DNA from: Dehalobacterium formicoaceticum
Lineage (GTDB): Bacteria > Bacillota > Dehalobacteriia > Dehalobacteriales > Dehalobacteriaceae
Assembly (NCBI RefSeq): GCF_002224645.1
Contig: NZ_CP022121.1
Location: forward strand, 124,001 to 188,000
Length of the DNA: 64,000 bases
Direction of reading: 5' to 3'
The position numbers were made by a program, and so were the translations under genes. Positions 25,248 to 33,852 of the stretch are shown piece after piece (within the stretch, counting starts at the first letter, position 1; every line of letters begins with the position of its first letter). The notes beneath the pieces were generated by a model, which searched no databases, was not told the DNA's origin, and saw only the letters and a list, made by a program, of their open reading frames with translations.

Positions 25248-26285
25248 CTACATGGACATAGTAAAAGCGGGGGACTGATCGTCCTCCGCTTCCATAATGG
25301 GTTCTGGCACCGCTTCTTCCGGCGGGGTCTGCGCCTGGGAGCGCTCCGCCTCCCGCTTTTGCCGCAGCCGTTCTTTTTGTCTTTGGGCTTGTGCCGGGTC
25401 TTTCCACGCAATACAGCCCTCCAGATGATCCAGCAGATGCTTACGGGCGGTTTTGAACTCATCCCCGATCATGCCGAGACGTAAAAGCCAGACACGAAAG
25501 GTGTATTTTTCATTGCTGGATTGGGTTTTGGTAGGGCTTGCCGACCGCTGGTTGAGCGCCTGCGCGGTCATGGCAAGGCAGAACTGGATGTATGCCTTGA
25601 TTTTCCCGGCGTGCAGCTCTCCGTTGAACGCCCGGAACTCCACCGTGCCCTTCTGGAACACACTGTGCAGATTCAGGCAGTGGTAGCGGCTGTCGTGATA
25701 ATGCTCCCGGCTGCCGTCCCTGCCGTTGTACCAGAGGCTTTTCAGCCGGTCGAGGGTGGCGGGCTTCTGCCGGTTGAGCCGCTCTAAAAAAGCGGGGTCA
25801 ATCTTTCGGCAGTAGTGGCTTTCCCGCCCCCGCGAAACCTTCAGCGCCTTGTAGATCATATCCTCCTTGGCCGCCATGATGTTGACCAGATTGCGGAGAT
25901 GCGGCGCGTCAAAGGGCGCGGCGTTGATGTGAATATGGATGCCGCAGGAGGAATTCACAAACGCCCCGGCCTCCCGGAGCTTACGGATCAGCTCCTGCAC
26001 TGTTTCAATATCCTTATACTGACAGATGGGGCTAACCAGCTCCACGCTGTAGTTCCGGTCGGCGCTGACCTTTCTGCGCCCTTCCTTCCGCTGGCAGTCC
26101 AGACTGCCGTCGCTCATGACCTTCCATTTGCGGCCGGTGGTATCCCTTGCAAAATAGGCGTCATAGAAGCTGCCCTCATATTCTTTTGTGGTGCCGAAAT
26201 ATTCGGCAATCACCTCGGCGGCGCGGCTTCTGGTAAGCCCGGTCATTTCAATTTCGATTCCAAAATCCTGACCCTGTAGTTCCAT
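25248..26285 (-). CDS. Amidoligase (glutamine-synthetase-like fold)
   Basis: 345 residues. N-terminal FGIEIEMTGL (metal-binding glutamates), ELVSPICQYKDIE, and SCGIHIHINAAPF with two histidines are typical of the amidoligase family, which joins an amine to a carboxylate using ATP. Together with the GGCT gene 13 bases downstream it may modify peptides, peptidoglycan or a protein of this element; the substrate is unknown. The last 60 residues are a Glu/Arg/Pro-rich linker ending AEDDQSPAFTMSM, one of the clearest copies of the shared tail. Confidence 0.88.
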   Translation of the reverse strand: MELQGQDFGIEIEMTGLTRSRAAEVIAEYFGTTKEYEGSFYDAYFARDTTGRKWKVMSDGSLDCQRKEGRRKVSADRNYSVELVSPICQYKDIETVQELIRKLREAGAFVNSSCGIHIHINAAPFDAPHLRNLVNIMAAKEDMIYKALKVSRGRESHYCRKIDPAFLERLNRQKPATLDRLKSLWYNGRDGSREHYHDSRYHCLNLHSVFQKGTVEFRAFNGELHAGKIKAYIQFCLAMTAQALNQRSASPTKTQSSNEKYTFRVWLLRLGMIGDEFKTARKHLLDHLEGCIAWKDPAQAQRQKERLRQKREAERSQAQTPPEEAVPEPIMEAEDDQSPAFTMSM

Positions 26286-26297
26286 TTCACCACCGCC

Positions 26298-26777
26298 TTA
26301 CCACATCCTGTGCTGCAGGGTCAGGTCTTTTTCCTGAGCCAGCCCCGCCAGCTCCGCCGCGGAATTGATGAATCCGCACAGCCGCTCCCTGCGCCATGTA
26401 TCAATGAGATACCGTCCGCATTCCTCGTTGAGCGCATTGATTTTCAATACCGTATCCCGCACACACTCTGAAACGGCGGCGGGATCGCCCTGCGCTTCCA
26501 TCAGATCGTCAATATAATCATCCAGAATCCGGCCCATGAGAGATACATCCTCCGGGGTATAGTGGTAGCTCCCGGCGTAGGGATCGGGGTATTCCTTGCC
26601 GTCCATGCAGCTGCGGAGCTGCTCCAAAATGGCGGGGCGCTCGTCGCAGTCCGCTTTCTGGTACTTCTCCATAAACGCTAAAAGATCCGCCTCCCGGTTG
26701 GGGGTGTAGCGGATAAAGGACAGCATATCTTCGAGGAGTCCCGATTTGTTTTCTTTCTGCTGTTGCAGTCTGTTCAT
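26298..26777 (-). CDS. Helical protein of the amidoligase cluster, unknown function
   Basis: 159 residues from ATG 26777 (GGGAG eight bases upstream; an alternative ATG at 26798 overlaps the virB4 stop). Mostly helical, with LLEDMLSFIRYTPNREADLLAF and YHYTPEDVSLMGRILDDYID. Family not recognised. It lies directly before the amidoligase with 12 bases between and so is probably part of that pathway. Ends KDLTLQHRMW. Confidence 0.75.
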   Translation of the reverse strand: MNRLQQQKENKSGLLEDMLSFIRYTPNREADLLAFMEKYQKADCDERPAILEQLRSCMDGKEYPDPYAGSYHYTPEDVSLMGRILDDYIDDLMEAQGDPAAVSECVRDTVLKINALNEECGRYLIDTWRRERLCGFINSAAELAGLAQEKDLTLQHRMW

Positions 26778-26797
26778 GATTTTTTCTCCCTTCTTCA

Positions 26798-28627
26798 TTA
26801 TCTGCCGCCCGCCGTTCCGAACAATTTCTCCTTATACGCCGGAGCGTGGACCGCAAGGTTGTACCGCTCAATGCCGCATTTGTAAAGGCACACGCCCCGC
26901 TGGGGAAAGCGGATGAGGTTATATTCGGATTCCTCCAGCTGGAGGGAGTCGATATAGAACCGCTTGTCAATATTGCCTGCGTTAAACAGAAACGCATGAG
27001 ACGGAATGGAAAACAGGGGCTTTGTCAGCTCCCGGATATGCTCAATGTTGAAGTCCTCCAAGTTCTGCGACGAAAGGATGACCGCCGATTCCTTCTTACG
27101 CACACGCTTCATGAAATTGCGGATATATTCAATAGCCGTCAGGTTGGTGAGGAACAGGTACAGCTCGTCAATGGCGGCGGCGGTGTTGCCCTCGGTCAGC
27201 AGCTTGTCGCTCATAAAGGACAGCACGTTAAACAGCAGGGCGTTCTTCACGTTCCGGCTGGCCTGCAAGAGTCCCTTGACGCCGAACACAATGAAGCGGT
27301 CGGAGGTCACGTTGGTGTGACCGTTGAAGAACTGACTCTCCGCGCCCATGCACATGGAGTGGAGCCCCAGCAGGATTTCCTGCAAAAGCTCCGGCGGGTA
27401 GAGCTGATATTTGGTCTTGTCATAGCCCTTGTACTCGGCTTCAATCAGGGCATACAGGTCGGACAAAATGGGATAGTCCGTGGTGCCAAGGCTCCTGAAA
27501 TCGGTGCGGTCGCTGATGCCGAATTGTTCGTACAGCTTGCCCAGCATGATTTCAATGGCGTCAATGTGGCGGTCTGAAAAATCTTTGTAGCATCGGAAGA
27601 AATCCTTGAGAAAGCTGATGTGCTGACTGAGCTTGGTGGACTGGCGGAATGCCTGGGGCGCGTCGGTATCCTCCGGGCTGCCGCCCTCGTCCCATGTTTT
27701 CGGCTCCAGCGGATTAATCCGGTACCGGCCCGACATAAGGTCAATGAAACAGCCGCCGAGGTTTTCTGCCAGCTCCACATATTCGTGCTCGGGGTCCAGG
27801 CACAGAACGGACTTGCCTGATTCGAGGATATTGCAGAGAATGAGCTTGAGAAGATAGCTCTTGCCCTGACCGGAGTTCCCCAAAATCAGCACATTGGCAT
27901 TTGTTTTGTCATCGTCGCGTTTGTCAAAATCCGCGATGATATTCGAGCCGAATTTGTCCCTGCCGAGGTAAAATCCATGAGGATCGGTCTTGCCGCTGTA
28001 GTTGAAGGGATAAAGGTTTGCCACGGAGCTTGCGGGCAGCACCCGTTCAAACTGGCTGGCGAACACATTCCATCCGGCGGGGCCTACGGCGAGAAAGCCC
28101 TCCCGCTGGCGCAGCATGAGCCGATCCACATTGAGCTTACTGCGCACCAGCTCGGTGAGGACGTCGGTCTGGAGGAGCTTCAGCGCATCGGAGTCGTGAG
28201 CGGTCAGCTCAAGAAACACAGCGCAGTGCAGGAGCGGCTCCCGGTTGCGGTGCATGGAGGACACCAGCGTGACAACATCCTGCAAATTGCTCTCGGCGGT
28301 GACCGTCTGCTGGAGGTCGTTGGTGCTGCTTTTATCCATGCGGTTTTTGTTGGCGGCGTTGTGGATGATTTTCTTTTCCTCGGCCGCCGTTACCTGTCTG
28401 GTGTAGATGCGCAGGGTCACGCCGTCCTTTTCTCCAAGGTGGCGTAGGATGGCCTGTTCCTCTGTGGTGGTGGGGTATTCCCGCAGCACCCACACACAGC
28501 GGTAGGTGTTGCCGCAGAGGAAGTGATCAGTATTGAATTTGATGATGCCCGGTGCGATCATGTCAAGGAAATCCTTGATTTTTACATCTTCCTGTGGCGG
28601 AGATTGAGGACTTCTTTTTCTTGCCAT
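26798..28627 (-). CDS. VirB4/TraE-type conjugation ATPase
   Basis: About 609 residues. Start MARKRSPQSPPQ at 28627 chosen because AAAGGAAG lies about eight bases upstream. N-terminal CagE/VirB4 region, then Walker A LGNSGQGKSYLL near residue 255, Walker B AAIDELYLFL, and the late motif SSQNLEDF. VirB4 powers pilus subunit and substrate movement in type IV systems and is the most conserved conjugation gene. The usual neighbours PrgI/VirB3 and a VirB4-N-like gene lie upstream, separated by an inserted VOC gene on the other strand. Complete. Confidence 0.95.
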   Translation of the reverse strand: MARKRSPQSPPQEDVKIKDFLDMIAPGIIKFNTDHFLCGNTYRCVWVLREYPTTTEEQAILRHLGEKDGVTLRIYTRQVTAAEEKKIIHNAANKNRMDKSSTNDLQQTVTAESNLQDVVTLVSSMHRNREPLLHCAVFLELTAHDSDALKLLQTDVLTELVRSKLNVDRLMLRQREGFLAVGPAGWNVFASQFERVLPASSVANLYPFNYSGKTDPHGFYLGRDKFGSNIIADFDKRDDDKTNANVLILGNSGQGKSYLLKLILCNILESGKSVLCLDPEHEYVELAENLGGCFIDLMSGRYRINPLEPKTWDEGGSPEDTDAPQAFRQSTKLSQHISFLKDFFRCYKDFSDRHIDAIEIMLGKLYEQFGISDRTDFRSLGTTDYPILSDLYALIEAEYKGYDKTKYQLYPPELLQEILLGLHSMCMGAESQFFNGHTNVTSDRFIVFGVKGLLQASRNVKNALLFNVLSFMSDKLLTEGNTAAAIDELYLFLTNLTAIEYIRNFMKRVRKKESAVILSSQNLEDFNIEHIRELTKPLFSIPSHAFLFNAGNIDKRFYIDSLQLEESEYNLIRFPQRGVCLYKCGIERYNLAVHAPAYKEKLFGTAGGR

Positions 28628-28672
28628 CGGCATTTCTTCCTTTCTGATTTTGATTTTGATTTTGAATATAGG

Positions 28673-28698
28673 AAAAGCCGCCACATTAGTGACGGCTT
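28673..28698 (-). terminator. Terminator-like hairpin in the virB4 leader
   Basis: Leftward: AAGCCGTCAC (28698-28689), loop TAAT, GTGGCGGCTT (28684-28675), then TTCC. It lies about 45 bases before the virB4 start codon and after the inserted VOC gene. Confidence 0.6.
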
Positions 28699-28710
28699 GA
28701 AGTAAAATGG

Positions 28711-28739
28711 TTCACTTTGATAAAGATGTGAGGTATAAT
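28711..28739 (+). promoter_or_regulatory. Promoter of the VOC-family gene
   Basis: TTCACT (28711-28716), 17-base spacer, TATAAT (28734-28739), 38 bases upstream of the ATG at 28778. A rightward promoter inside the leftward conjugation operon. Confidence 0.65.
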
Positions 28740-28777
28740 TATTTTCTAAACCCTGTATTCAATTAAGGAGAAAATAT

Positions 28778-29215
28778 ATGATTGATAATTTTCAGATGAC
28801 CTTTCATCACATAGGCAAACCTGTTCCGTTAGAAAACATTAAAGATAATAAGGATACGAAGTACAGTCCTCTGTTCGACATGTACTCGTTGGATATGAAA
28901 AATGATTTGTCCCTTCCAATAGAGTTACATGCTTTCGGTGAAAATTCCTCACTTGATGTTAGAATCCAAAAAGAACCTCACGTTGCTTTTAAGGTGAATG
29001 ATATTGAGTCTGCCTTGGATGGGAAAGAAATCGTCATGCCGCTTTATCAGCCTTTTGCCGGGTATCGCTGCGCCATGGTTATCATTAACAAGCAGCTGAT
29101 CGAGTTAATCGAAACGACATTATCTGAAAGTGAAATTTGGGGAGACGGAATATTTAAGGACAGTATTCTTTATCCCAAAGGGAAACACGTTTTAGATGAA
29201 TCTGCGGAAAAGTGA
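28778..29215 (+). CDS. VOC (glyoxalase-fold) family protein, inserted in the conjugation operon
   Basis: 145 residues starting IDNFQMTFHHIGKPVPLEN; HHIGKPV matches the first metal-binding region of vicinal-oxygen-chelate proteins. A second beta-alpha module is present (HVAFKVNDIESALDG, MVIINKQLIELIE). Enzymatic role cannot be assigned; relatives act on glyoxal adducts, antibiotics or isomerise sugars. It is the only rightward gene within the virB region, AT-richer than its neighbours by eye, with its own promoter and a terminator, so it was probably acquired later. AAGGAG precedes the ATG. Confidence 0.75.
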   Translation: MIDNFQMTFHHIGKPVPLENIKDNKDTKYSPLFDMYSLDMKNDLSLPIELHAFGENSSLDVRIQKEPHVAFKVNDIESALDGKEIVMPLYQPFAGYRCAMVIINKQLIELIETTLSESEIWGDGIFKDSILYPKGKHVLDESAEK

Positions 29216-29219
29216 TTTG

Positions 29220-29258
29220 CGGAAAGCCGGGGGTGCATACTTCCGGCTTTCCGTTTAT
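29220..29258 (+). terminator. Terminator of the VOC-family gene
   Basis: Perfect 11-bp inverted repeat CGGAAAGCCGG (29220-29230) / CCGGCTTTCCG (29243-29253) followed by TTTAT, directly after the VOC stop; may act on both strands. Confidence 0.75.
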
Positions 29259-29262
29259 CTGT

Positions 29263-29850
29263 TCACTCATTCAAAATAACCCAGCGTTCCCCATCGTAAT
29301 CCTCATACACCTCGGTCGTGACATTCTGCTCATAATAGACACCCAGCAGACGCTTGATGTCCGATTCACCCGCCTTGCGCACCGTGAAGCCCTGATCCTT
29401 GAGGCTCTTTTCGATGCGGGAAAGGTATGGCTGAACATCGCTTTCTTTTTCATTCCGAAGCCGTATAATGATTAAAAATTCCCGCGCCGTTGCCATCTGC
29501 ACCTGCATATGGTCAAGGGCTGTCTGATCCTGTGCCAGCAGCTTTCGGATGACGGGGTTCTGCTCGGCGTCCATTCTGGCTTTCAGGTAGCTTTTGTTGT
29601 CCTCAAAATTTTCCCGGCTGTTCAGGCACAGCATTTCAATATCCGAGATGCCTTTCAGCACATTCATAAGGGCATAAATCCTTGCTCCGATGCTGGAATT
29701 GGACAGGACACTGATATTGGTAGGCTTGATCATAAAAAATACCAGCTCGCCGTGGGGAGTCACAAGGCTGTGGCCGGTGATGCCCTCGATGTCCATGAGC
29801 TGGCGGGTGGAGGCTTTTTCTCTGGCCTCCTGCTTCTTTTTCCGGTTCAT
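29263..29850 (-). CDS. Conjugation protein resembling a VirB4 N-terminal domain
   Basis: About 195 residues from ATG 29850 (GGAGGGCG upstream; the PrgI stop overlaps the leader). Basic N-terminus NRKKKQEAREKAS, then a mixed alpha/beta region with SNSSIGARIYALMNVLKG and EFLIIIRLRNEKES that recalls the N-terminal domain of VirB4/TraC proteins. Located between the PrgI gene and virB4, where Gram-positive systems often carry such a protein. Likely part of the inner-membrane complex. Confidence 0.75.
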   Translation of the reverse strand: MNRKKKQEAREKASTRQLMDIEGITGHSLVTPHGELVFFMIKPTNISVLSNSSIGARIYALMNVLKGISDIEMLCLNSRENFEDNKSYLKARMDAEQNPVIRKLLAQDQTALDHMQVQMATAREFLIIIRLRNEKESDVQPYLSRIEKSLKDQGFTVRKAGESDIKRLLGVYYEQNVTTEVYEDYDGERWVILNE

Positions 29851-29852
29851 AT

Positions 29853-30110
29853 TCACGCCCTCCATTCATAGGTCTGCTGCTTTCCAAAAAAGAAAGCGGC
29901 GGCGTAGCGGATAAAATCAAGGATGCTCACATCCTCGAAGCGGATGGATAAAAAGGCATAGACCGCCGTCACGACAATGGGTGGCAGCCAGCCGAGCCGT
30001 GAGAGTGCGAACACTGAAATCAGGCAGCCGATGCCGATGATTCCGATGTCACGCAGCTCCCACAGCCACAGGGTTGCCTTGGATTTTAGGTTGTCGGGGT
30101 AGATGTACAT
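29853..30110 (-). CDS. PrgI/VirB3-like conjugation membrane protein
   Basis: 85 residues with two membrane helices (DIGIIGIGCLISVFALSRL and LPPIVVTAVYAFLSIRF). Size, topology and position just before the VirB4 genes match PrgI/VirB3-type proteins of Gram-positive type IV systems. AGGAGG lies upstream inside the end of the methyltransferase gene, which it overlaps by 25 bases. Confidence 0.82.
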   Translation of the reverse strand: MYIYPDNLKSKATLWLWELRDIGIIGIGCLISVFALSRLGWLPPIVVTAVYAFLSIRFEDVSILDFIRYAAAFFFGKQQTYEWRA

Positions 30111-32344
30111 GGGGGTGATTCCTCCTGTTCCTCATCAATTTTTCGCAAAAAATAGGCGATACCGCGGAGGACAAAGTCCACACAGGGTATCGCCACACTA
30201 TTTCCAAGAGCCTTATATCTGGCGCTGTCCGATGCGCCGGGAATCAGAGTCCAGCCATCGGGAAAGCCTTGAAGCCGTTCGCATTCCAGTGGGGTGAGCC
30301 TGCGGATGAGGTTGCGCCTTTCGACAATGCATTTATTCTGACTGACATACTGGCTGCCGATGCCTTTCTCATCCCCCCGGCACAACGCACCTACCACCTC
30401 TTGGTATGGCTCACACACTGCGTGCCGATCAGAGGTCGTAATGGTGTAGCTGATGTCCGACTGACAGCCGAGGCCGTTCCCGCCGTTTTCCGGTTCCCTG
30501 TCGATGGTATTGCCCGCAATGCAGATGGTTTCCTGCATTGCGGGATTCCCCACCAGCGGAACATTGTTGCCCCCGGTTCCCATACGGGCGGACATGGTGG
30601 GCGCCACAGCATGCGGGCCGGTATAGCGGCTGTCGATGCCGTGATTTTCAAACAACACCGGCTGATTATTTCCGCTCATCCCGGCACTGGCTGTAATGGT
30701 GGGGCAGATGCCCTCGCCAATTTCAGCGCCGCCCTGTTGGGTTGCCATGACCAGCGGCTGATTGTTCCCGCCCTGCCCGAAGCCTGCGGATACCGTTTGC
30801 GATACCGCCACCGGCCCGGTAAAGCGGGAATCCTGTGCGTGGTTGTCAAACACCAGCGGCTGGTGTCCATGCTCCTGTGCGCGAAGGGTGCCGGTGATAT
30901 CCTCGGTGCAGTGCATCTGGCTGCCGCCCTGATCGTTGAGACACAGCACCGATGGCGCTGTGCCTGTTTTAATGGTAGGGGAACACTCCGCCTGATAGCC
31001 GATTCCTCTGGCATCGGCACTGGCGCTGCCGCAGAAGCCTGCGGTTAGCACACAGGGGTAGCCTTGTCCGGCCTGTCCACCGCCGCCGGTTAGCGAGGTG
31101 TGCGTTTCAGGTGTCAAAAAACAATCCCCGTCCCCTTTGCTGACAACGCCTGCCGCAAACAGAAGCCCCGCCGGGTTCCTGCCCCCGCCACCGTCCGCAC
31201 CGGCAAGGGTCGGCGCCACACCCTCCGGTGCGAACACACGGCTTTGCTGGGTGTCCCAGCTGTTCATGCAATTGGGCTGAGATACCAGCGGAGGATGCCC
31301 TCCCATACCGGCGCGCAGTGTGGACGCCACATCCTCGGTGACATCCATCCGTTCGCCGCCCTGATCGTTCAAGCACAACAGCGGATGTGCCACAAAGGTC
31401 TGCTGCTTCATCCCTGGCTGCGCACCCAAGGAACCAGCTACATCATGGAGATCCCGCACTTCATCACGCTGATTCGCGGCAAAGGCTATCGCTGTTTTTT
31501 CTTCTGTCTGGATATATCCGTGCCCGCCGCCTTCGCCGCCATAGAGGGCGGGCCATGTTCCGGTTTCTTCAAAAATGCGGCGGCTCTGCACATCCCATGG
31601 GGTCAGGCAAGTCCCGCCTGTATCATCAAGGCATCCTTCAGCTGGAGCGGCAGTTCCTTTCCTCTGGCCTCCGCTCTGCGCAATATCCCCAAACAAGCTG
31701 TCTTGCTTAAATAGTATTTCTGGTGCGGTCGTGCCTCCAAAATCTGCGACAAGGAAGATGCGACGGCGGCGCTGGGCGACTCCCCAGAATTGAGCGTCCA
31801 TGACACGCCAAGCCAGGCTGAATTCATCTCCCAAAAGGACAGCCCCAGCAGATTCCCAGCGCCCGGACTCAGGTCGAGGCACATCACAGGCACTGTACTT
31901 AATGCGGACGATCTCTTCAATGACCGCCCTGAAATCCTCCCCCTCTGCCGAGCTGAAAGCTCCGGGGACATTCTCCCAAACGAGGTATCGAGGTCGAACA
32001 AGGTAAGCTGGTACGTTTCGTTGCTCATCACCTTTTCTCATCTCCTTTGTAATTCTGGTTTGCTCCATAAACAGCCCGGAACGCTCACCCGCCAAGCCCC
32101 GGCGCTGGCCAGCGACCGATAAATCTTGGCAGGGTGAGCCGCCGCAAATGACGTCCACAGGCGGCAGTTTCGATCCGTCCAGCTTTGTGATATCCCCGAC
32201 ATGGAGCATTTCGGGGAATCGGATTTTGGTCACTTCAATGGGAAAGGCTTCAATTTCACTGGCCCATACGGGAGTGATACCGTTGCGGATAGCCGCCAAT
32301 GGAAAACCTCCGATCCCATCGAAGAGGCTCCCCATCGTCATCAT
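30086..32344 (-). CDS. C5-cytosine DNA methyltransferase with a long repeat-filled target region
   Basis: 752 residues, about twice the usual size. N-terminal catalytic part: SAM motif SLFDGIGGFPLAA, catalytic GGSPCQDLSVAG (PC motif), WENVPGAF (ENV motif), QRRRRIF. C-terminal conserved block RRLTPLECERLQGFPDGWTL and KALGNSVAIP. Between them, about residues 240-640, is an insertion made of repeats of the type SR.tGP.AV..T.SA..G.GGNNqPLV, and CLNDQGG.xM..TED...TLRA. The enzyme should protect the element DNA from restriction in a new host. The repeated insert could provide several recognition specificities or bind another partner. Overlaps the DUF4406 gene stop. Confidence 0.92.
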   Translation of the reverse strand: MMTMGSLFDGIGGFPLAAIRNGITPVWASEIEAFPIEVTKIRFPEMLHVGDITKLDGSKLPPVDVICGGSPCQDLSVAGQRRGLAGERSGLFMEQTRITKEMRKGDEQRNVPAYLVRPRYLVWENVPGAFSSAEGEDFRAVIEEIVRIKYSACDVPRPESGRWESAGAVLLGDEFSLAWRVMDAQFWGVAQRRRRIFLVADFGGTTAPEILFKQDSLFGDIAQSGGQRKGTAAPAEGCLDDTGGTCLTPWDVQSRRIFEETGTWPALYGGEGGGHGYIQTEEKTAIAFAANQRDEVRDLHDVAGSLGAQPGMKQQTFVAHPLLCLNDQGGERMDVTEDVASTLRAGMGGHPPLVSQPNCMNSWDTQQSRVFAPEGVAPTLAGADGGGGRNPAGLLFAAGVVSKGDGDCFLTPETHTSLTGGGGQAGQGYPCVLTAGFCGSASADARGIGYQAECSPTIKTGTAPSVLCLNDQGGSQMHCTEDITGTLRAQEHGHQPLVFDNHAQDSRFTGPVAVSQTVSAGFGQGGNNQPLVMATQQGGAEIGEGICPTITASAGMSGNNQPVLFENHGIDSRYTGPHAVAPTMSARMGTGGNNVPLVGNPAMQETICIAGNTIDREPENGGNGLGCQSDISYTITTSDRHAVCEPYQEVVGALCRGDEKGIGSQYVSQNKCIVERRNLIRRLTPLECERLQGFPDGWTLIPGASDSARYKALGNSVAIPCVDFVLRGIAYFLRKIDEEQEESPPCTSTPTT

Positions 32345-32727
32345 CAGGCCATCCTCATCGCCTGCTGGGGAGCTTCGGCCGGTTCGGTGCCTTTGGCTCT
32401 GCCGACAGCAAAGCCGTTTTCCTGTTCCATCACCCGGCGAACCGGGATTCCGATTCTGACCGCTTCCTCGATTTCAAGGTGCATTCCGAAGGAAATACGG
32501 TCGCCATAGCACCACAGCTCGTCGCAGCGGGGCAGCATGGCAAGCCCCATATCCAGACCCGCCTGGCGCTCCTGCGGCTTGGAATCATCAAGGAGCTGCG
32601 GGTATAACAGATGGGGCGCAAAAAAAGCGTGCCCCTCGCTCATCACATGGCGGCACGCTTTCCTGGCAAATTCGGTATTCTGTTCGATGTCCCCGGCGTA
32701 GGGGGACGCCACATAGATTAGTTTCAT
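32344..32727 (-). CDS. DUF4406 / nucleoside 2-deoxyribosyltransferase-like protein
   Basis: About 127 residues from ATG 32727 (AGGAA upstream). KLIYVASPYAGD at the N-terminus, HAFFAPHLLYPQ, LPRCDELWCYGD and MHLEIEEAVRIGIPV fit the DUF4406/N-deoxyribosyltransferase fold, which handles nucleosides or nucleotide-derived signals. The C-terminal extension AEAPQQAMRMA resembles the tails on other cargo. Stop overlaps the methyltransferase start. Confidence 0.82.
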   Translation of the reverse strand: MKLIYVASPYAGDIEQNTEFARKACRHVMSEGHAFFAPHLLYPQLLDDSKPQERQAGLDMGLAMLPRCDELWCYGDRISFGMHLEIEEAVRIGIPVRRVMEQENGFAVGRAKGTEPAEAPQQAMRMA

Positions 32728-32746
32728 AGGCTTTTTCCTTTCTGTG

Positions 32747-33652
32747 CTATTTTGGCGCAACCGCCTGCACGATGGTGCGGGTGGTGTTGACGGCCGCCTG
32801 TGCGGTATACACGGCGCTCATCACATTGGCCTTTGTGCTGGTGTCCAGCCCGAATGCTCCGGCAATTCGCGGCACTTCTCCGGCGGCCAGCATCAGACCA
32901 AGCCCCAGCAGGGCATGGGTTCGCAAGACCATAAGCCCTGCGGCGAGGATGGTTGCCTGTAAAAACGTGGTCAGGCACAGGCCGATAATCTGCTTGCACC
33001 ACTGGGTAAAGCCGTCGATGTAGCCGCGAGGGACGGAGAACATATACAGGCTGCCCACGGCGATTTGGATCAGCAGGATGCCTCCGCGCTTCAGGTTGGC
33101 AAAGAACACCTTAATGACCGCGTAGCCCATCATGATAATCATAAAGAGCAGCAAGATCGGGCTTGTAATGACAGACAGACCTCCGAACACACCGGAGCCC
33201 ATGGCGCCGCCGATATCCGGTGAGCTGCCAAGCTCGGAAATGATATTCCCGGCAAGGTCGCCGAAGCTGGTACCGTAGCCGGTGATGCCCGCCGTGAGGC
33301 TGCTCTGGAGATTGACCGAGAGCTTGAACAGCTCCACCGGCACGATGGTAAAAAGGGACACCGCCATAAAGCCCTTGATGGCGTTTAAGGCGGTGTCCTT
33401 CACGCTGCCCCGCCCGTGCTGGTATTCGATGCCGGTTTCAAACGCCGACACCACCAGCCCGGTTCCGTACAGCGCCCAAGCCAGATAGGAAAAAAACAGG
33501 ACGATGGACTGTACCCAGCTCATCTCAAACAGCTCCACGCCCATGTTTCCCATCTGCGCAAAGAAGTCGGCCAGAAAGCCGACCACCTGTCCGTAGAGCC
33601 ATTCGATGATCTGATCCATGACGGTTCCAAGGACGAAGTCCCAGATAAACAT
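32747..33652 (-). CDS. VirB6/TrbL-like polytopic conjugation protein
   Basis: 301 residues from ATG 33652 (GGGGTGAG six bases upstream). Six or seven helices including IVLFFSYLAWALYGTGLVVS and LLLFMIIMMGYAVIKVFF; the soluble part is small. Topology and position near VirB4 and PrgI fit the VirB6/TrbL channel component of Gram-positive type IV systems. A terminator-like hairpin lies in its leader (33681-33715). Confidence 0.87.
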   Translation of the reverse strand: MFIWDFVLGTVMDQIIEWLYGQVVGFLADFFAQMGNMGVELFEMSWVQSIVLFFSYLAWALYGTGLVVSAFETGIEYQHGRGSVKDTALNAIKGFMAVSLFTIVPVELFKLSVNLQSSLTAGITGYGTSFGDLAGNIISELGSSPDIGGAMGSGVFGGLSVITSPILLLFMIIMMGYAVIKVFFANLKRGGILLIQIAVGSLYMFSVPRGYIDGFTQWCKQIIGLCLTTFLQATILAAGLMVLRTHALLGLGLMLAAGEVPRIAGAFGLDTSTKANVMSAVYTAQAAVNTTRTIVQAVAPK

Positions 33653-33680
33653 TGGATTCTCACCCCTTTCTGTGGAAATA

Positions 33681-33715
33681 AAAAAGGCACACCATAGCAA
33701 TGCCTGCGGTGTGCC
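33681..33715 (-). terminator. Terminator-like hairpin in the virB6 leader
   Basis: Leftward: GGCACACC (33715-33708), loop, GGTGTGCC (33693-33686), then TTTTTT. It ends about 30 bases before the virB6 start codon; without readthrough it would cut off the whole downstream conjugation operon. Confidence 0.75.
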
Positions 33716-33777
33716 AACATATCTGTCTGAACAAATTTCGGGCAGGGCGCAAAGATTTAGAAGACTTCAAAAACGAC

Positions 33778-33806
33778 TTGACAATCTGCTCGTTCAGAGC
33801 TTCAAT
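33778..33806 (+). promoter_or_regulatory. Promoter of the 55-residue rightward gene
   Basis: TTGACA (33778-33783, perfect -35), 17-base spacer, TTCAAT (33801-33806), 46 bases before the GTG start at 33853. Confidence 0.55.
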
Positions 33807-33852
33807 ACCACACAACGGTGGCCACCGAAATTAGGAAAAGGAGGTCAATTGC

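Noticed and set aside
29853-29914. VirB4 split by insertion, with the 29263 gene as its lost N-terminus
   Set aside because: The virB4 gene at 26798 has its own N-terminal domain and start signal, so the 29263 protein is a separate gene.
31100-31714. Rightward open frames opposite the C5 methyltransferase insert
   Set aside because: Overlap fully with the repeat region of the methyltransferase and have no recognisable domains or start signals.
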